A stretch of DNA of 64,000 nucleotides from Bartonella bovis 91-4 (GCF_000384965.1 NZ_CM001844.1:1032042-1096041); one strand, 5' to 3'. Shown: positions 1-10,500, numbered from the stretch's first letter. The notes: generated by a model from the sequence alone, not told the origin. Translations and numbers: made by a program.

Positions 1-485
1 TTTGAAAATAAAAACTATTATCAAAGATAAGCCTATTCCTATAGTGTTCCTAAAACCTCAGCTCATTTTTGGAGTCACCCATTTGGTATATTTCAACAAC
101 GTAGAATATTACCAAATTGATTAATGTTAGATAGCCTTCTAATAATTTAAAAAATTAAAATAGTCTATCGTCATACTAACAACTTTTGCACAAAATATTT
201 TCACCACTTTACAAAGCCTGTACCTACCCACCGCCTATTACCTCTTTTACTTAAAACTTATTCTTGCTGAAGAAAAATACTCCTATTGACCAACAAATAA
301 CCAAATCAACACATAGTATAAACGGCAACAATTTTTATATTCTAAAAATAACTCAATGATATATTTTAAATACCTGACTCATCATCAACTCAAAACCGAT
401 ATGCCAATTCCTATTAAATCATGATTAGGAATAGTGAAATAAGCTAAAATAAATTCTCAATTGAGTATAATAGATTTCAAACTCC
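1..485. other. gene-free stretch downstream of ilvB
   Basis: Very AT-rich DNA with stops in all frames. I see no coding region, RNA or strong hairpin. The acetolactate synthase small-subunit gene (ilvN/ilvH), which often follows the large-subunit gene on the same strand, is not present here; it may lie beyond the window edge or elsewhere. Confidence 0.6.
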
Positions 486-2285
486 TTACACAAATAATTG
501 TCCTGTAACAGGAACAGCATTAGAAACTACTTCATCACTGGCCTCATCAGGCAACAGCATATCATTATGTGCACACCCAGACGGGATCATAGGGAGACAA
601 TTTTCTAAATTATCAACACGGCAATCAAATAAAACCGGCTTATCGCAATCAATCATTTGCTGAATTTTATCATCAAGCTCATCTGGTTTTGAGCAACAAA
701 TACCAACTGCTCCATAAGCTTGCGCTAATTTAACAAAATCAGGCATCGATTCCATATAAGAATTAGAAAGACGATTACCGTGTAACAATTGCTGCCACTG
801 GCGGACCATACCCATATACTGATTGTTCAAAATAAAAACCTTTACAGGTGTATTATGCTGAACTGCTGTTGCAAGCTCTTGAATATTCATCTGAATTGAA
901 GCATCACCAGAAACACATATAACAAGCGCATCAGGATGTGCAATCTGAACACCAATAGCAGAAGGAAAACCATACCCCATTGTTCCAAGACCACCAGACG
1001 TCATCCAACGATTTGGTTTATCAAAACGGCAATATTGTGCAGCCCACATTTGATGTTGACCAACATCAGTTGTAATATAAGTATTGACATCTTTGGTAAG
1101 GGCATGAAGCCGTTCAAGAGCATATTGTGGCATAATAACATCTTTTTTTTCGACGTATATTAATGAATTACGTGCACGCCATTGATTAATTTGTGTCCAC
1201 CACTCATCTCGAGTTCTCTTATTAAATACAGGTTGTAGTGCACGCAAACATTGTATTATATCTTTTAAAACATAGGCAGCATCCCCAATAATAGGAACGT
1301 CTACTTTAACTATTTTATTGATAGAAGAAGGATCAATATCAACATGTATAATGCGTGCATATGGTGCAAATGCATCAAGTCGCCCAGTAACACGATCATC
1401 AAACCGTGCACCAAGAGCTAACATTACATCACAATGGTGCATAGTCATATTAGCTTCATAAGTTCCGTGCATCCCGAGCATTCCAAGCCAATTTTTTCCT
1501 GAAGCAGGATAAGCACCAAGACCCATTAATGTTGAAGTAATCGGAAAATCCCCCAGTTGAACTAAATCACGCAAGAGTCCTACAGCTTCAAGTCCTGATG
1601 AAATAACGCCACCACCAGAATAAATAACAGGTCGTTTAGCTTCTGCTAAAAGATAAACGGCACGCTCAATAGCTTTTGCGTCCTCTTTTGGCCGAGAATG
1701 ACAATGTATAGATATTTTAGCTTGAGGCGCCTTATAAACACCTGAAGCACATTGAATATCTTTAGGAATATCAACTAAAACTGGCCCTGGACGCCCCGAT
1801 TGAGCAATATGAAATGCTTCATGAATAATTTGTGCAAGATCATCCACATCTCTAACTAAGCAATTATGTTTAGTACAAGGCCGCGTAATACTAACTGTAT
1901 CTGCTTCTTGAAAACCATTCGTTCCAATCAAAGTTGTAGGTACCTGACCAGAAAAACAAACAATAGGAATAGAATCCATCAATGCATCTTGCAAAGGAGT
2001 TACAGCATTGGTTGCTCCCGGACCAGAAGTCACAAGCATAACGCCAACTTTTCCAGTACTGCGTGCATAACCTTCCGCTGCATGACCTGCCGCTTGTTCA
2101 TGACGCACCAAAATATGCTGAAATAAATTTTGTCTATAAATTGCATCAAAAATAGGAAGAACAGCTCCACCAGGATAACCAAAAATATGTTTAACTCCCT
2201 GATCAATGAGGGCCTGAACGACCATTTCAGCTCCCGACATTATTTTCTCATCTGCTCTTTTTTTTGTTCTTGGATGATCCGTCAT
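486..2285 (-). CDS. ilvB: acetolactate synthase large subunit
   Basis: Thiamine-diphosphate enzyme that condenses two pyruvates, or pyruvate with 2-oxobutyrate, at the first shared step of valine, leucine and isoleucine synthesis; cytoplasmic. The 599 residues match the usual large-subunit length. The N-terminal [14 protein letters not shown] segment and [11 protein letters not shown] (His62, catalytic Glu63) are textbook. The central FAD-associated domain and the C-terminal cofactor motif [12 protein letters not shown] followed by [15 protein letters not shown] are intact. The ATG at 2285 is used; an in-frame ATG at 2240 is also possible. The gene follows miaA on the same strand after a 250-base leader holding a terminator-like hairpin, so attenuation is likely. 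No regulatory subunit gene is visible next to it. Identity is secure; ilvB versus ilvI naming is arbitrary. Confidence 0.97.
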   Translation of the reverse strand: MTDHPRTKKRADEKIMSGAEMVVQALIDQGVKHIFGYPGGAVLPIFDAIYRQNLFQHILVRHEQAAGHAAEGYARSTGKVGVMLVTSGPGATNAVTPLQDALMDSIPIVCFSGQVPTTLIGTNGFQEADTVSITRPCTKHNCLVRDVDDLAQIIHEAFHIAQSGRPGPVLVDIPKDIQCASGVYKAPQAKISIHCHSRPKEDAKAIERAVYLLAEAKRPVIYSGGGVISSGLEAVGLLRDLVQLGDFPITSTLMGLGAYPASGKNWLGMLGMHGTYEANMTMHHCDVMLALGARFDDRVTGRLDAFAPYARIIHVDIDPSSINKIVKVDVPIIGDAAYVLKDIIQCLRALQPVFNKRTRDEWWTQINQWRARNSLIYVEKKDVIMPQYALERLHALTKDVNTYITTDVGQHQMWAAQYCRFDKPNRWMTSGGLGTMGYGFPSAIGVQIAHPDALVICVSGDASIQMNIQELATAVQHNTPVKVFILNNQYMGMVRQWQQLLHGNRLSNSYMESMPDFVKLAQAYGAVGICCSKPDELDDKIQQMIDCDKPVLFDCRVDNLENCLPMIPSGCAHNDMLLPDEASDEVVSNAVPVTGQLFV

Positions 2286-2303
2286 TTTTTCTACTCGCCT
2301 ATT

Positions 2304-2501
2304 CTACAGCATAACAAAAAAGGCTCCAAAGGGGAGCCCATAGCATATAAGGAGAAAATATAATAAATCGAACTGCTTATCTTTACATACAACCACGATA
2401 AAAGCACTTCTATAGGCAAAAGTTTTAATTTCATTAATGTTATTCGTCAATTGAAAATTGCTTTTTGAAAAATTTTTCATTCAAAATACTCTCTTCTCCT
2501 T
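2304..2501 (-). promoter_or_regulatory. candidate attenuator leader of ilvB
   Basis: Read on the minus strand, the region ahead of ilvB has a Shine-Dalgarno-like AAGGAG, an ATG at 2480 and an open frame of 58 codons ending in TAG at 2304-2306. The frame contains Ile-Val-Val-Val (codons ATC GTG GTT GTA) and later Leu-Leu-Tyr-Phe-Leu-Leu-Ile. It runs through the terminator hairpin at 2313-2338, unlike a classic leader peptide, which stops before it. A second overlapping frame starts at 2434 and is also Leu-rich. The AAGGAGAA at 2494-2501 (minus strand) is exactly complementary to TTCTCCTT at 2349-2356, so an alternative fold is possible. The hairpin and frames are seen; attenuation by branched-chain amino acids is inference from the known regulation of ilv operons. 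Confidence 0.5.
2313..2339 (-). terminator. Rho-independent terminator or attenuator ahead of ilvB
   Basis: Minus-strand stem GGCTCC/GGAGCC with a five-base loop, followed directly by six T residues. It lies only about 27 bases ahead of the ilvB start, too close for a separate promoter after it, so transcripts of ilvB probably cross it. It could also simply end the miaA transcript. Confidence 0.75.
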
Positions 2502-2534
2502 AAACAATTTTGATATTTTTCTCTACCCTTTGTT

Positions 2535-3410
2535 TTATGAATAAATAAGATTCCATTGGTCATCAAATTGGTTATTAAACCACGTCATTTGCCTTTTTGC
2601 ATATCTCCTAGTTTGCATTTTTGCTTCCTCAATAGCATCTTTAAAACTTTTATATCCATCTAAATAAGCCATAAGCTCACGTACCCCTATAGCTTTCATC
2701 GCTGGCAGTAAAGGAGAAAGCATGAGTTTTTTCATAACAACTATTTCTTCTAACACTCCTCTTTCAACCATATGGTTAAACCGCTCATTAATGCGTTCAT
2801 AAAGTAAGTGCCGCGGGGGAATAAGAAGAATTTTTTCTAAACAATCTTGAGCAATTAAGGATTTCGTTTTTTGCTTTTGCCACCAACTTAATCTTTTACC
2901 TGTTGATTCATAAACTTCCAAAGCACGAATAATTCGTTGTCCATCTTGTGGAGCAATTTTTTCACAAAGAACAGCATCAACCTGCAACAACTCATGATAA
3001 AGACTTTTAGCTCCTTCTTTACAAAGTCGAATTCGCCATTTTTTTCGTATAGCATCTGGAATAGAAGGGATTTCTGAAATCCCTTCTAAAAGTGCACGAA
3101 AATAAAGCCCTGTTCCACCGACAAAAATAAGAGGTTTTAGTGGGAATGCACTTAAAAGTTTGTCAACATCGCTCAACCATTGCCCTACCGAATAACTAAA
3201 AGCAGGACTCACATAACCATAAAGATAGTGTGAAGCGATCATGCTATCAGCTTTTGTCGGTCTTGCTGTCAAAATATTCAACACATCATAAATCTGCATC
3301 GAATCAGTATTAATAATAATAGCATTTTTTTCTTGAGCTATTTTTAATGCAAGTTCTGACTTTCCGCTTGCCGTTGGACCAGCTATCAATGTAACCATTC
3401 TTTGTATCAT
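2535..3410 (-). CDS. miaA: tRNA dimethylallyltransferase MiaA
   Basis: Transfers a dimethylallyl group to the N6 of adenosine 37 in tRNAs that read codons beginning with U. The P-loop GPTASGKS sits at residues 11-18, followed by the family motif NTDSMQIYDVLNILTARPT and later LIFVGGTGLYFRALLEG; the C-terminal EAKMQTRRYAKRQMTWF segment is typical of MiaA. The frame is open to a TTG at 3440, but the ATG at 3410, preceded by AAAGG, gives a family-like N terminus and 291 residues. It is the first gene upstream of the ilvB leader on the same strand, while a 450-base spacer separates it from htrA. Product is secure; the start is moderately sure. Confidence 0.95.
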   Translation of the reverse strand: MIQRMVTLIAGPTASGKSELALKIAQEKNAIIINTDSMQIYDVLNILTARPTKADSMIASHYLYGYVSPAFSYSVGQWLSDVDKLLSAFPLKPLIFVGGTGLYFRALLEGISEIPSIPDAIRKKWRIRLCKEGAKSLYHELLQVDAVLCEKIAPQDGQRIIRALEVYESTGKRLSWWQKQKTKSLIAQDCLEKILLIPPRHLLYERINERFNHMVERGVLEEIVVMKKLMLSPLLPAMKAIGVRELMAYLDGYKSFKDAIEEAKMQTRRYAKRQMTWFNNQFDDQWNLIYS

Positions 3411-3863
3411 GAATGGAAGCCTTTTACATGCATTAATCAATCACTTAATTGTGATTGCTCATCACTAATATCAAATCCGGTATTTGCCTATGATGTTGTA
3501 AATAGAATTTTTCAAAATGTGAATACAAGAAACATTGATACATTTAAATAAAGAAAAAAAGCTAACGGTATTTATTCTTTAAAAAGGTAAAAACAAACAA
3601 TACGATAGCTTTAGCAGATTAAAGTATTATGATTAATAGGTAAATTAAAATATTCTCTATAAAAACTTTTTCTTGTACATATGAACTTTAACTACAATAA
3701 AATATACTCTAAATGAACTAAACGTGAGAATTCACATACAGATACTGTTAACATCGTTGCATTATCTATAAATGATAACAGTTCTTTTAAATCAGCATTA
3801 TGCACAAAAGCACTGCCTTATAAAAATTATCTCTTACAACAAAAACAAAGGTATCGCAAAATA
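3411..3863. other. gene-free spacer between miaA and htrA
   Basis: AT-rich spacer of about 450 bases between two minus-strand genes. The end of htrA has no clear intrinsic terminator here. I see no recognisable gene or gene remnant. It should contain the miaA promoter, but no convincing -35/-10 pair stands out. Confidence 0.5.
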
Positions 3864-5369
3864 TCAATCCATTTGGATTGTTACAAATCGCAATTCTCCA
3901 TCAGAACGAGCAACAATAAATAAAGCGTTTTTGCGCCCTGCTTCACGTAATTTATGAAAACGTTTTTTAGCATCATCAATTGTTGTGACCGCACTTTGAT
4001 TGATATCAACTATTACTTCACCAACACCAATACGTTTTTTATCAGCCGCACTATCTTGTGCTACAGATGTCACAACTAACCCATTAAGCTTATCAGCAAT
4101 CGAATAGCGTTGGCGTAAATCAGCATTAAGCACCGATAATGTCATACCCATAAATTGCATTGTAGTAGGATTTGCGCTACTTTTTTTCTTATCAGATTTT
4201 TCTGCTTTATTTTCATCTGAATCAGTTTCAACTAAACGACCAAGTTTAACTTTTACTGTTTTTTCCTGTCCATCACGTAAAACCGTAATATTCACCACTT
4301 TTCCTATAGGACTTTCTGCTGCTAAACGCGGTAAATCACGTGCATTTTTTATTTTAGTATTTTCAAAATAAAGGATAATATCACCAACGTGTAATTGGCT
4401 ATTATCTACGTTTGCATCTTCGATTTTACCAGCAACTAATGCCCCAACAGCCTGGTCCAGTTTCAAACTTTCTGCAATATCATCTGTCACAGGTTGAATA
4501 CGAATAGCCAACCAACCGCGTCTTACTTCTCCAAAATCACGTAATTGATTGATAATAGAAATGGCCATATCAGATGGTATAGCAAAACCAATCCCTATCG
4601 ATCCTCCAGAAGGAGAAACAATTGCTGTATTAATCCCTATCACTTCACCATTTCTATCAAATAATGGACCTCCAGAATTTCCTCGGTTAATTGCTGCATC
4701 TGTTTGAATAAAATTATCATAAGGACCAGCATTAAGATCACGATTACGTGCAGAAATAATTCCAACCGTTACACTACCACCAAAACCAAAAGGGTTACCG
4801 ATAGCCATAACCCAATCACCAATACGTACTTTTTCTGAATTGCCAAAACGTACAGCTGTTAATTTTTTGCTTCCTGGTGTTACCTGAAGTAAAGCTAAAT
4901 CCGTCTTACTATCTTTTCCAAGTAATTTTGCTTTTAGCTTTGTACCATCAGTAAAATTCACCTCAATATCATCAGCATCCATGATAACGTGGTAATTTGT
5001 AACAATAAGCCCTTTTTGTGCATCAATTACAAAACCTGATCCCAGAGAACGTACTTTTTGAAACTGACTCCCCTCTTGACCGTCTTTTGGTGTAAAAAAA
5101 TCATCAAAATATTCCTGTAGCAACGAATCTTTCGAAATAACAGGATCAGGAGTATGTTCATCTTGCTCAGTCCCATCAACTATTTGCGTTGTGGAAATAT
5201 TTACGACTGTTTCTAAAAGGGTAGAAGCTAAATCAGGAACTGATAGTGATGTATCTTTCTGTAAGATAACATTAGACCAACTTACTGATCTTAATAAAAA
5301 CAAAACCACACAGATAATGATTACCGTGACAAAGCGCTTTAGTAACATATTTTTACCTATAACACGCAT
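3864..5369 (-). CDS. degP: periplasmic Do/HtrA-type serine protease
   Basis: Envelope quality-control protease and chaperone. The N terminus carries one hydrophobic segment (about residues 9-27), a signal or anchor. The trypsin-like domain has His127 (TNYHVIM), Asp157 (SKTDLALLQV) and Ser232 (NRGNSGGPLFD), a complete triad. Two PDZ domains follow, roughly residues 270-365 and 405-495, the first around RRGWLAIRIQPVTDD. The 501 residues fit the family. A Lys/Ser-rich linker (EADENKAEKSDKKKSS-like) joins the PDZ domains. It sits downstream of hflK-hflC, a usual alphaproteobacterial neighbourhood that links membrane and periplasmic proteolysis. DegP, DegQ and MucD names are interchangeable here; the function is secure. 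Confidence 0.93.
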   Translation of the reverse strand: MRVIGKNMLLKRFVTVIIICVVLFLLRSVSWSNVILQKDTSLSVPDLASTLLETVVNISTTQIVDGTEQDEHTPDPVISKDSLLQEYFDDFFTPKDGQEGSQFQKVRSLGSGFVIDAQKGLIVTNYHVIMDADDIEVNFTDGTKLKAKLLGKDSKTDLALLQVTPGSKKLTAVRFGNSEKVRIGDWVMAIGNPFGFGGSVTVGIISARNRDLNAGPYDNFIQTDAAINRGNSGGPLFDRNGEVIGINTAIVSPSGGSIGIGFAIPSDMAISIINQLRDFGEVRRGWLAIRIQPVTDDIAESLKLDQAVGALVAGKIEDANVDNSQLHVGDIILYFENTKIKNARDLPRLAAESPIGKVVNITVLRDGQEKTVKVKLGRLVETDSDENKAEKSDKKKSSANPTTMQFMGMTLSVLNADLRQRYSIADKLNGLVVTSVAQDSAADKKRIGVGEVIVDINQSAVTTIDDAKKRFHKLREAGRKNALFIVARSDGELRFVTIQMD

Positions 5370-5545
5370 TTGCTCAATGCTGAAAAAAGCATTATTAAAT
5401 TCATTTCTGCAAAACCAACATATCCGTTACAATACCATACAAACTTCACCATACAAGAAAATAGCCACACAAGCTTTTAATGAAAAAACAAAGTCTATAA
5501 CTGCGATCTATTCCTTCATTTTCTTATCAGTTTTATTACCCCATA

Positions 5546-6439
5546 TCAACCATCAGTGCTAATATTTGATTTTGTTTGCGGTAAATTGCGGAAATAGAAA
5601 AAGAAATCTTCTTTTGGTGAAATTACCATCGAAGTTTGCTCCAAATTCTTATATTGCTCCATCGCCAACCAAAAATCGTAAAACGATGGGTTGATTTCTC
5701 TGGCATTTAATAAAAGACGAATACTTTCAGCCTGCCCCTCACCACGTGTAATTTCAGCATCACGTTTTGCTGCCGCTACAATTTCTTCATATTCACGGTT
5801 AGCTTCCGCCACAATACGATCTTTTTCCTGTTGACCACGAGCACGAATATTTTCCGCAGCCGCCTCACGTTCAGCCGCCATTTGCCGATATACATCTTCA
5901 GAAACAGCATCAGTCAAATCAGTTTTGCGAATACGCACATCAACAATGGTAATACCCAACGAACCTGCATCCACAGAAAATTGTCGCTGTACTTCAGCCA
6001 TCATTGCTCCACGTTCGTCTGATAAAGCCGCTTTGAATTCGCGCTTACCATAAACAGCACGCAAAGCATCAATAAAACGTGGTGCAAGATTTTCACGCGC
6101 AGCAATTTGCGGCCGACCTGATGCAATACGCTGTAAGAATAATTTAGGGTCTGTAATACAATAGATAAAGAATGCATCTACTTCATAATAGGCGCCACCA
6201 CGAACTTGTACAGATTGTGTAGGCAAATCATAACGCAACAGTCGGTTATCAATAATGACCGTCTGATCTAAAAAAGGGACTTTAAAATAAATACCAGGAT
6301 CAGACTCTACTTTAACGATCTGTCCAAAGCGTTTAATTGCCATTTGCTGACGAGGATAAACAACAAAAATAGATGCCCATAAAGTAACAAGAGCAAACAC
6401 TACAATACCAAAAATAAAAAAGAAACGAGATTGCTGCAT
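5546..6439 (-). CDS. hflC: HflC, modulator of the FtsH protease
   Basis: SPFH/prohibitin-family membrane protein that forms a periplasmic-facing complex with HflK and restrains FtsH. It has one N-terminal transmembrane segment (about residues 7-27), then the SPFH domain starting near VVYPRQQMAIKRFGQIVK, and a long charged coiled-coil segment (ERGAMMAEVQRQF to IVAAAKRDAEITRGEGQAES). The 297 residues are usual. The ATG is two bases after the hflK stop codon, so the two are translationally coupled. The motif VDVRIRKTDL, typical of HflC, separates it from HflK. Confidence is high. Confidence 0.95.
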   Translation of the reverse strand: MQQSRFFFIFGIVVFALVTLWASIFVVYPRQQMAIKRFGQIVKVESDPGIYFKVPFLDQTVIIDNRLLRYDLPTQSVQVRGGAYYEVDAFFIYCITDPKLFLQRIASGRPQIAARENLAPRFIDALRAVYGKREFKAALSDERGAMMAEVQRQFSVDAGSLGITIVDVRIRKTDLTDAVSEDVYRQMAAEREAAAENIRARGQQEKDRIVAEANREYEEIVAAAKRDAEITRGEGQAESIRLLLNAREINPSFYDFWLAMEQYKNLEQTSMVISPKEDFFFYFRNLPQTKSNISTDG

Positions 6440-6441
6440 AA

Positions 6442-7581
6442 TTAACGTCCTCCAGAAACACTAGGCCCCAATAATGAGGAATGTGTTGATGTTGTCGCTG
6501 TTTTTTCTGATGAATTACGCAACAATTCATTCAGTGGTAAATAAGGTATTGCCGAAGAATCCGTCTGATTCAAAACTAATTTATTGGGTGAAGAAAGAAT
6601 ACGCCCCATTGTTTCCATATAAAAACGGTAGCGAACAGCCTCTGGCGCAACTGCAGCCTCACGAGCTATAGCCTGAAAACGTTTAGCGCGTCCCGTTGCT
6701 TCTTCAATCATCCATGCCTTTTCACCTTTTGCAATTTCTCGTGTGCGTGAAGCTTCACCATTAGCTAAACCAATCTTAGTGAAACGCACGCGATTACCCT
6801 CCTCAATCATCCGCCCACGTTCCTGCTCTGCTTGTTGGACAGAGTTAAACGCAGCAGCAACTTTAGTAGGGGGAGCAGCCTCACTAATTGACACACGGTT
6901 TATTTCAACACCAAGTTGATATTTATTTGCAGTTAACTGGATAATCTTTTTGACATCATTAGCCACTTCTTCTTTCTTATTGCGCAAAACATCATCAACA
7001 GGTCGTGAACCAATCACTTCACGCATTGCACTCTCAGCAACTTGACGCACTGTTCCTTCTTGATCGTTCACATTAAATAAAAATTGGCTAGGATTTGAAA
7101 TTCTATAATATACAGAAAAATTTACATTAACAATATTTTGGTCACTTGAAAGCATCAAACCTTCACTTTGTTGTGCCTGATTAGATTGGCTACCAATTGC
7201 AATTGTTTTTTCCGTTAAAGGCACTTTCATATAGGTTTCAATTGGCCAAAAATGAAAATGCAAACCATCACCAATGATACCTGCTTTAGGAACACCAAAG
7301 CGCAATTCTACTGCTTGTTCATTTTGCTGTACAATATAAATAGACTGGAATAACCAAAAAAGAACAGCAAGAAAAAATAACACAATGAAAATACCGCTCT
7401 CACCAAACTGCTTAAGCTGATGCTGACCCTTACGTAGAATATCATCAACATTAGAGCCATTATCACCACTGCTATTGCCACCAGAACCAAAAGGATTCTT
7501 AGGTGGTAATTTTTTATCACCACTAAGTTTATTTTTATCACCACCCCATGGGCCATTACCATTTTGATTTGTCCAGGGCAT
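6442..7581 (-). CDS. hflK: HflK, modulator of the FtsH protease
   Basis: Partner of HflC in the FtsH-regulating SPFH complex. The N terminus is rich in Gly, Asn and Lys (MPWTNQNGNGPWGGD), as in other HflK proteins, followed by one transmembrane segment (about residues 65-85) and the SPFH domain from VQQNEQAVELRFG. The motif YRISNPSQFLFNV and the late VAPEAVRYRFYMETM segment are typical. The frame opens at a GTG (7587), but the ATG at 7581, five bases after AGAGG, is the best start and gives 379 residues. hflC follows after two bases. A 120-base gap separates it from folA upstream. Confidence 0.95.
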   Translation of the reverse strand: MPWTNQNGNGPWGGDKNKLSGDKKLPPKNPFGSGGNSSGDNGSNVDDILRKGQHQLKQFGESGIFIVLFFLAVLFWLFQSIYIVQQNEQAVELRFGVPKAGIIGDGLHFHFWPIETYMKVPLTEKTIAIGSQSNQAQQSEGLMLSSDQNIVNVNFSVYYRISNPSQFLFNVNDQEGTVRQVAESAMREVIGSRPVDDVLRNKKEEVANDVKKIIQLTANKYQLGVEINRVSISEAAPPTKVAAAFNSVQQAEQERGRMIEEGNRVRFTKIGLANGEASRTREIAKGEKAWMIEEATGRAKRFQAIAREAAVAPEAVRYRFYMETMGRILSSPNKLVLNQTDSSAIPYLPLNELLRNSSEKTATTSTHSSLLGPSVSGGR

Positions 7582-7705
7582 CATCACCTCTTTAACTAGT
7601 AGCTATCAATCTAAAACCAACTATTTGCAAAACTTAATCACTCACATCTTATAGAAGATCTATGATCTGTTTACAATCAATTGGCAAATTCTTTTATCTA
7701 AATAG

Positions 7706-8215
7706 CTATTGCCGTTCATAAATTACAAAACGCGTCGGATAATTGTCTTTGTCTCCTTGTGGAATATATTGTGTTTCAATAATAGTCCACTTTTCTTTAT
7801 CAAAAATGGGAAAAAAACTATCACCTTCAATAGATGCTAAAATTTCTGTTAAGAATATTTTATGAGCAATCATTAATCCTTGTTGAAAAATTTCCCCACC
7901 CCCAATAATAAAAACTGCGTCTGCACCATCTTGAGTAGCCACTTCTTCTGCTATATCACAAGCTTGAAACAAAGAATGAGCAACAACAGCACCTTCAGCT
8001 ACAAAAGTACGATTGCGAGTAATTACAATATTTGTGCGCCCTGGTAAGGGATGTCCGAGAGAATCCCAAGTTTTGCGCCCCATAATAATGGGCTTACCCA
8101 AAGTTAAAGCCTTAAAACGCTGTAAATCTGTTAATAAACGCCAAGGCATCGTGCCTTCACAACCGATAACACCATTTTGAGCAACAGCCGCAATTAAATA
8201 AATTGGAACCTTCAT
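7706..8215 (-). CDS. folA: dihydrofolate reductase
   Basis: Reduces dihydrofolate to tetrahydrofolate with NADPH, regenerating the cofactor consumed by ThyA. Residues match the family throughout: [17 protein letters not shown] (substrate loop with Trp), [26 protein letters not shown], and [12 protein letters not shown]. The 169 residues are the normal length. The start codon overlaps the thyA stop by four bases (ATGA), so the two genes are co-translated, a common thyA-folA arrangement. Identity is secure. Confidence 0.97.
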   Translation of the reverse strand: MKVPIYLIAAVAQNGVIGCEGTMPWRLLTDLQRFKALTLGKPIIMGRKTWDSLGHPLPGRTNIVITRNRTFVAEGAVVAHSLFQACDIAEEVATQDGADAVFIIGGGEIFQQGLMIAHKIFLTEILASIEGDSFFPIFDKEKWTIIETQYIPQGDKDNYPTRFVIYERQ

Positions 8216-9006
8216 ACTGCCACCGGTGCCTTGATATGAGGCTGAGCTTCATAATTAAGCAAATTAAAATCCTCAAATTTAAAAGAAAAAAGATCTGTTA
8301 CTTCTGGATTTATCAACATCACAGGTAAAGCACCCGGTGTACGGGATAATTGCTGTTTTGCCTGTTCAAAATGGTTGGCATAAAGATGAGCATCACCAAA
8401 AGTGTGAATAAAATCTCCCACTTTCAATCCAGTAACTTGTGCAATCATCATCGTTAATAACGCATAAGAAGCAATATTGAATGGGACCCCTAAAAAAATA
8501 TCTGCCGAACGCTGATAAAGCTGGCATGACAATTTGTCATCAGAAACATAAAATTGGAATAAACAATGGCAAGGCGGCAAAGCCATTTCGTCTATTAATG
8601 CAGGATTCCACGCTGATACAATCAAACGGCGCGAATCAGGATTTGTGTTAATCATATCTAAAAGATTGCTGATTTGATCAATATAACGCCCATCAGGTGC
8701 AGGCCAAGAACGCCACTGAAAACCATAAACAGGGCCAAGATCTCCATCTTTATCAGCCCATTCATCCCAAATAGATACGCCATGTTCCTTTAACCATGCA
8801 ATATTTGTGTCACCTTTAAGAAACCACAAAAGCTCATAAATAATTGAACGCAAATGTAACTTTTTTGTTGTTAACAGTGGAAATCCTGCTTGCAAATTAA
8901 ATCGCATCTGATATCCAAAAACTGATCGTGTCCCTACACCAGTCCTATCTGAACGATCAACACCACTATTTAAAACATGGGATAAAAAATCAAGATAAAT
9001 TTTCAT
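8212..9006 (-). CDS. thyA: thymidylate synthase
   Basis: Makes dTMP from dUMP using methylene-tetrahydrofolate. The protein has [18 protein letters not shown] near the N terminus, the catalytic cysteine in [23 protein letters not shown] and the C-terminal IKAPVAV. The frame extends upstream to 9069, but the ATG at 9006 gives [15 protein letters not shown] and 264 residues, the standard ThyA length; the extra upstream part is not family-like. It is the first gene of the thyA-folA pair and diverges from the transporter gene at 9193, with about 190 bases between them for both promoters. Confidence 0.97.
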   Translation of the reverse strand: MKIYLDFLSHVLNSGVDRSDRTGVGTRSVFGYQMRFNLQAGFPLLTTKKLHLRSIIYELLWFLKGDTNIAWLKEHGVSIWDEWADKDGDLGPVYGFQWRSWPAPDGRYIDQISNLLDMINTNPDSRRLIVSAWNPALIDEMALPPCHCLFQFYVSDDKLSCQLYQRSADIFLGVPFNIASYALLTMMIAQVTGLKVGDFIHTFGDAHLYANHFEQAKQQLSRTPGALPVMLINPEVTDLFSFKFEDFNLLNYEAQPHIKAPVAV

Positions 9007-9192
9007 AAAGATATTATGGCTGATTCTACTTATTACAAGAAATTGAAATTTGAAAATTAATAAAAACACAATTCAAGCAAACAAAAAACACCTTTTACAG
9101 AAAATTAATTATAATGCGATTTAAATTTTGATGACGCAAAAGGTAAAATATTGTAGAAGGAAATAAGCCAATATGAACTCAAGAGGGATAAT

Positions 9193-10500
9193 ATGGAAAA
9201 TAATGTAACTTTAGCAGCACATGATACAAAAAAGCGTATCATGTCTATCATGTCTAGTGCATCAGGTAATCTAGTAGAATGGTATGACTTTTATGTTTAC
9301 TCCTTTGCATCTATCTACTTTGCGTCACAATTTTTTCCCTCAGATGGTAATGTTGTTGCCCAACTTTTAAAAGCTGCCGCAGTCTTTTTTATTGGTTTTC
9401 TTATGCGCCCAATCGGTGGATGGCTTTTTGGTTATATAGCTGACCGTTATGGCCGCAAACGTTCAATGCTTATTTCTGTTTTTATGATGTGCGGAGGTTC
9501 ATTCTTAATCGCTATACTTCCCACCTACGAAACTATCGGAGTAACAGCAGCAATTCTTCTTCTTTTACTTCGTATGCTTCAAGGGCTTTCTGTCGGTGGT
9601 GAATATGGCACGACAGCAACTTATATGAGTGAAGTCGCTCTTAAAAATCACCGAGGCTTTTTTAGTTCTTTCCAATATACTACACTGATTGGTGGTCAGC
9701 TTCTAGCTAGCCTTGTTATATTCATTCTAGCATTTTATCTCACAGAAGATCAGTTAAAAGCGTGGGGTTGGCGTATTCCATTTGCCATCGGTGGACTAGC
9801 AGCAATTGTTGCAATTTTTCTACGTAGCTCTCTCCATGAAACAACCACTAAAGAAAGTCGTTCTAAAAAACAAGCAGGTAGCCTTATGGAACTTCTGCGC
9901 AACCATCGAAGAGCTTTTTTTCTGGTCATTGGTTTTACAGCTGGAGGATCGCTCACATTTTATACCTACACAACGTATATGCAAAAGTATTTGATCACTA
10001 CCAGCGGATTTGATAAACACACAGCTACAACTATAATGACAATAGCTCTTTTTATTTTTATGTTATTCCAGCCAGCATTTGGTGCTTTAGCTGATAAAAT
10101 TGGAACAAAAGCTTCACTTTTTATGTGGAGTCTTTTATCTATTATCTTTACAATCCCAGGACTTAAAATAATTGGTAGTACCGATAACATGTGGTTTGCC
10201 TTATTAATCATTATCGGAATGTTATGTATTCTAAGCTTCTACACATCCATTTCTGGTATTATAAAGGCAGATATGTTCCCCTCTTCTGTACGTGCAATAG
10301 GGGTGGGGTTATCTTATGCCATCGCTAACGCGCTATTTGGTGGTTCTGCTGAATCTGTAGCGCTTGGATTAAAAGATATGGGATATGAATCTATTTTCTA
10401 TTTTTACATAACCGGTATGATGATAATTGCATTCATCGCAATTATCTTAATGCCAGATCCTCGAAAGAATGGATATCTTCAAAAAGAAGAAAATCATTAA
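9193..10500 (+). CDS. MFS transporter, metabolite:H+ symporter (MHS) type
   Basis: Inner-membrane secondary transporter of 435 residues with about 12 hydrophobic segments. The MHS signatures are clear: GNLVEWYDFYVYSF in the first segment, RPIGGWLFGYIADRYGRKRSM in the loop after segment 2, and LQGLSVGGEYGTTATYMSE in segment 4. This subfamily includes the alpha-ketoglutarate permease KgtP, the proline/betaine porter ProP and citrate transporters, so the substrate is probably a carboxylate or compatible solute but cannot be fixed from sequence. It stands alone, divergent from thyA, with a good terminator 14 bases after the stop. Confidence 0.88.
   Translation: MENNVTLAAHDTKKRIMSIMSSASGNLVEWYDFYVYSFASIYFASQFFPSDGNVVAQLLKAAAVFFIGFLMRPIGGWLFGYIADRYGRKRSMLISVFMMCGGSFLIAILPTYETIGVTAAILLLLLRMLQGLSVGGEYGTTATYMSEVALKNHRGFFSSFQYTTLIGGQLLASLVIFILAFYLTEDQLKAWGWRIPFAIGGLAAIVAIFLRSSLHETTTKESRSKKQAGSLMELLRNHRRAFFLVIGFTAGGSLTFYTYTTYMQKYLITTSGFDKHTATTIMTIALFIFMLFQPAFGALADKIGTKASLFMWSLLSIIFTIPGLKIIGSTDNMWFALLIIIGMLCILSFYTSISGIIKADMFPSSVRAIGVGLSYAIANALFGGSAESVALGLKDMGYESIFYFYITGMMIIAFIAIILMPDPRKNGYLQKEENH

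Noticed and set aside
5191..5562. 123-codon plus-strand frame opposite the start of htrA
   Set aside because: Mostly the antisense of the htrA signal region and its promoter; no family likeness.
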